NCBI RefSeq assembly: GCF_023278185.1 | Contig: NZ_CP066356.1 | Coordinates: 2,658,001-2,722,000 of the forward strand | Source of the DNA: Bradyrhizobium elkanii USDA 76 | Lineage (GTDB): Bacteria; Pseudomonadota; Alphaproteobacteria; Rhizobiales; Xanthobacteraceae | Direction of reading: 5' to 3' | DNA length: 64,000 nucleotides | Shown here: one piece after another, positions 62,443 to 64,000 of the stretch | How the letters are laid out: each line of letters starts with the position of its first letter | How positions within the stretch are numbered: position 1 is the first letter of the stretch | Program-made: the position numbers and the translations under genes | The notes under the pieces: generated by a model | Database searches by the model: none | Told to the model about the DNA's origin: nothing | What the model saw: only the letters and a program-made list of their open reading frames with translations

Positions 62443-63552
62443 ATGGTCACCGCCCAGCGCCTTCCGCCTTCGCTCATCCCGCTCGATGCGGCACTGGCTG
62501 CCGTGCTGCGCGACGTCGGACCGGTCCAGCCGATCGTGTTGCCGCCGGCCGACGCCTTGCGCTGCATTGCAGCCGAGATGCCGGCCTTGCGCGCCTACCC
62601 GCCGCACGATGTCGCGGTCAGCGACGGGTGGGCGATGCGCGCCAATGACCTGGTCGGCGCGTCGTCCTATGCGCCGTTTCCGCTGGCCGAACCTCCGGTC
62701 TGGGTCGCGGCAGGCGCCGCGATGCCTGAAGGCACCGACTGCGTGGTCGATGCGGATGCCGTCGATACCTCCGGTCCGCTTCCGCAGGTGCTCGCCGAAG
62801 CAATCCCGGGGCAGGGCGTCAGGCGTGCCGGCAGCGACATCGCCGTTGGGCGCACCGTGATCGCAGCAGGCGAGCCGCTGCTGCCGCGCGGCCAGCTGCT
62901 CGCGCGCGCGGCCGGACTGCAGGTGTTGCGTGTGCGACGGCCGCGACTCCGCATCGTCAACGTCGCCAATGGTGAGCTGACCGCACAACTGATCGCTGAC
63001 ACCGCGCGCCTCGCCGGTGCTGCGGTCGTCGTCATCGAGTCGGCACCCGATGTGGCGGCGATTGCAAACGCACTCGATACCGACGGCTGCGATCTGATGG
63101 TCACGATCGGCGGCACCGGCGTCGGTCACACCGATGCTGTGGCGAATGCGCTGGCAACGCGCGGCACGCTGATCGCGCACGGCATCGCGCTGCAGCCCGG
63201 GCGCACCACGGCGATCGGACGGATCCATACCACTCCGGTGGTCGCCCTGCCTGGCGCGCCGGATCAGGCCTTCGCGGCCTGGTGGGCGATTGCGCTTCCC
63301 CTGCTCGACCGCCTGTCGGGCCGGCGCTCGCGCAAAACGCTGGCGCTGCCGCTGGAACGCAAGATCGCCTCCGGCGTCGGCGTTGCCGAGGTCGTGCTGC
63401 TGATACGCGAGCAAGGTTCCTGGGCGGCACTTGCGACCGGCGACCTGTCGCTCGATGCCATCGCGCGCGCCGAAGCCCTGCTGATCGTGCCCGGCGCCGC
63501 CGAGGGCTTCGCTGCGGGCACGGTGGTCGATGCCTATATATTGCGGGAGTGA
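62443..63552 (+). CDS. MoeA-like molybdopterin-binding protein
   Basis: A 369-residue protein with MoeA domain order. VAVSDGWAMRANDLVG corresponds to the usual SxxDGyA motif, AGAAMPEGTDCVVDADAVD to the PxGaDavv block, and VTIGGTGVGHTDAVANAL to the GGxSxG-type MoCF-binding domain. The canonical serine/aspartate residues of catalytic MoeA (PxfDnSxmDGyA) are only partly kept, so it may be a paralogue. It sits 9 bp upstream of a more typical moeA, implying an operon. Confidence 0.85.
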   Translation: MVTAQRLPPSLIPLDAALAAVLRDVGPVQPIVLPPADALRCIAAEMPALRAYPPHDVAVSDGWAMRANDLVGASSYAPFPLAEPPVWVAAGAAMPEGTDCVVDADAVDTSGPLPQVLAEAIPGQGVRRAGSDIAVGRTVIAAGEPLLPRGQLLARAAGLQVLRVRRPRLRIVNVANGELTAQLIADTARLAGAAVVVIESAPDVAAIANALDTDGCDLMVTIGGTGVGHTDAVANALATRGTLIAHGIALQPGRTTAIGRIHTTPVVALPGAPDQAFAAWWAIALPLLDRLSGRRSRKTLALPLERKIASGVGVAEVVLLIREQGSWAALATGDLSLDAIARAEALLIVPGAAEGFAAGTVVDAYILRE

Positions 63553-63561
63553 GTTCCCGAG

Positions 63562-64000
63562 ATGAGCAACAGTTTCACGCCGAAACCCAATCCATCCGTC
63601 GAGCAGGACCAGTTCCTGACCATTCTGTCGCGCGAGGAGGCGCTCGAACGCTTCGAGGCGGCGCTGTTCCCGCGTCAATTGCCGTTCGAGAGACGGCTGC
63701 TCGCCGATGTGCTCGGCCGTACACTGGCGGAGGACGTGGTGGCGCCGATCGACGTGCCGCCATTCGATCGCTCCAATGTCGACGGCTTTGCGGTGCGCTC
63801 GGCCAATCTGGCGTGCGCCGGCGAGGCCGCGCCGGTGCAACTCGCGCTGAACGACGAGACGATTTCGTGCGGGACTGCGCCCACCCTGCCGGTGCTCCCG
63901 GGTACTGCAACTGCGATTGCGACCGGCGGTCCGGTGCCGCGCGGCGCGGATGCCATCGTGATGGTCGAGCACACTCAGCCTGCTGGCCACGGCACCATCG
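63562..64000 (+). CDS. moeA: Molybdopterin molybdenumtransferase MoeA (3' partial)
   Basis: ATG at 63562, open to the window end (146 codons). ISREEALERF-type start, LLADVLGRTLAEDVVAPIDVP, PPFDRSNVDGFAVRSANL and PVPRGADAIVMVEHTQ are the standard N-terminal MoeA motifs. The PPFDRSNVDGFA block is the strongest evidence. MoeA inserts molybdenum into adenylylated molybdopterin. In related bacteria the gene is often fused to a periplasmic-binding-like domain; the end is not visible here. Confidence 0.9.
   Translation, partial: MSNSFTPKPNPSVEQDQFLTILSREEALERFEAALFPRQLPFERRLLADVLGRTLAEDVVAPIDVPPFDRSNVDGFAVRSANLACAGEAAPVQLALNDETISCGTAPTLPVLPGTATAIATGGPVPRGADAIVMVEHTQPAGHGTI

Noticed and set aside
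61978..63990. 670-codon ORF on the minus strand
   Set aside because: Antisense to both MoeA-type genes, which have strong motifs on the plus strand.

Overview
The window reads as an alphaproteobacterial chromosome segment, most likely Bradyrhizobium or a close relative in Nitrobacteraceae. The clues are the gene families (DUF6894, DUF1488, DUF736, tandem MoeA genes, orphan Bug/TAXI/HAAT binding proteins), high-GC codon use and many small conserved-looking ORFs. The genus is an inference.

The main structural result is a genomic island of about 56.8 kb. A complete minus-strand CAT-anticodon tRNA gene (probably tRNA-Ile2) lies at 58636-58711. A perfect 50-bp copy of its 3' part lies at 1829-1878 in the same orientation. 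DNA outside these repeats looks like backbone. On the left are a parvulin-type PPIase (5' cut) and a HupE/UreJ-like membrane protein. On the right are three orphan solute-binding proteins and two MoeA-type genes. Everything between is accessory and mosaic.

Island layout: (1) 2.2-10.9 kb holds about twenty very small genes, including a CspA-type protein, an S21 ribosomal protein, two DUF6894, a DUF1488 and two members of a small MCxxC family. (2) 11.1-23.1 kb holds an intact IS256-family element with an 8-bp target duplication, then a LysR regulator, two N-carbamoyl-D-amino-acid-hydrolase-like amidases, gene remnants and a complete five-gene peptide-type ABC importer. This block is flanked by copies of a tRNA-Ser-like 3' end. 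(3) 23.2-29.7 kb holds a tyrosine integrase with an excisionase-like partner, a DUF736 gene, a SRAP/zinc-motif operon and Ku. (4) 29.9-34.9 kb holds a large protein joining a C39-like N-terminus to autotransporter-type beta-strand repeats without a barrel, a CadC-like winged-helix/TPR protein and a DUF1127 protein. (5) 35.3-42 kb is decayed mobile DNA: IS110, IS630 and IS481 remnants, a frameshifted ParB-like gene and a second DUF736 gene. (6) 41.8-54.7 kb is a detoxification/catabolic cluster with three TetR regulators, two GSTs, two quinone-oxidoreductase-like enzymes, a PEP-mutase-like lyase, an alpha/beta hydrolase and an EmrAB-type pump. It carries clear palindromic operators. (7) 55.2-58.2 kb holds a second CadC-like regulator and a third zinc-type dehydrogenase.

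Points most worth a second look are the island boundaries, a T6/A6 leader structure found about 120 bp upstream of both DUF736 genes, the 36-bp palindrome with face-to-face promoters at 46.0 kb, and the C39-like/beta-repeat protein. No CRISPR array, conjugation machinery or plasmid origin was seen.
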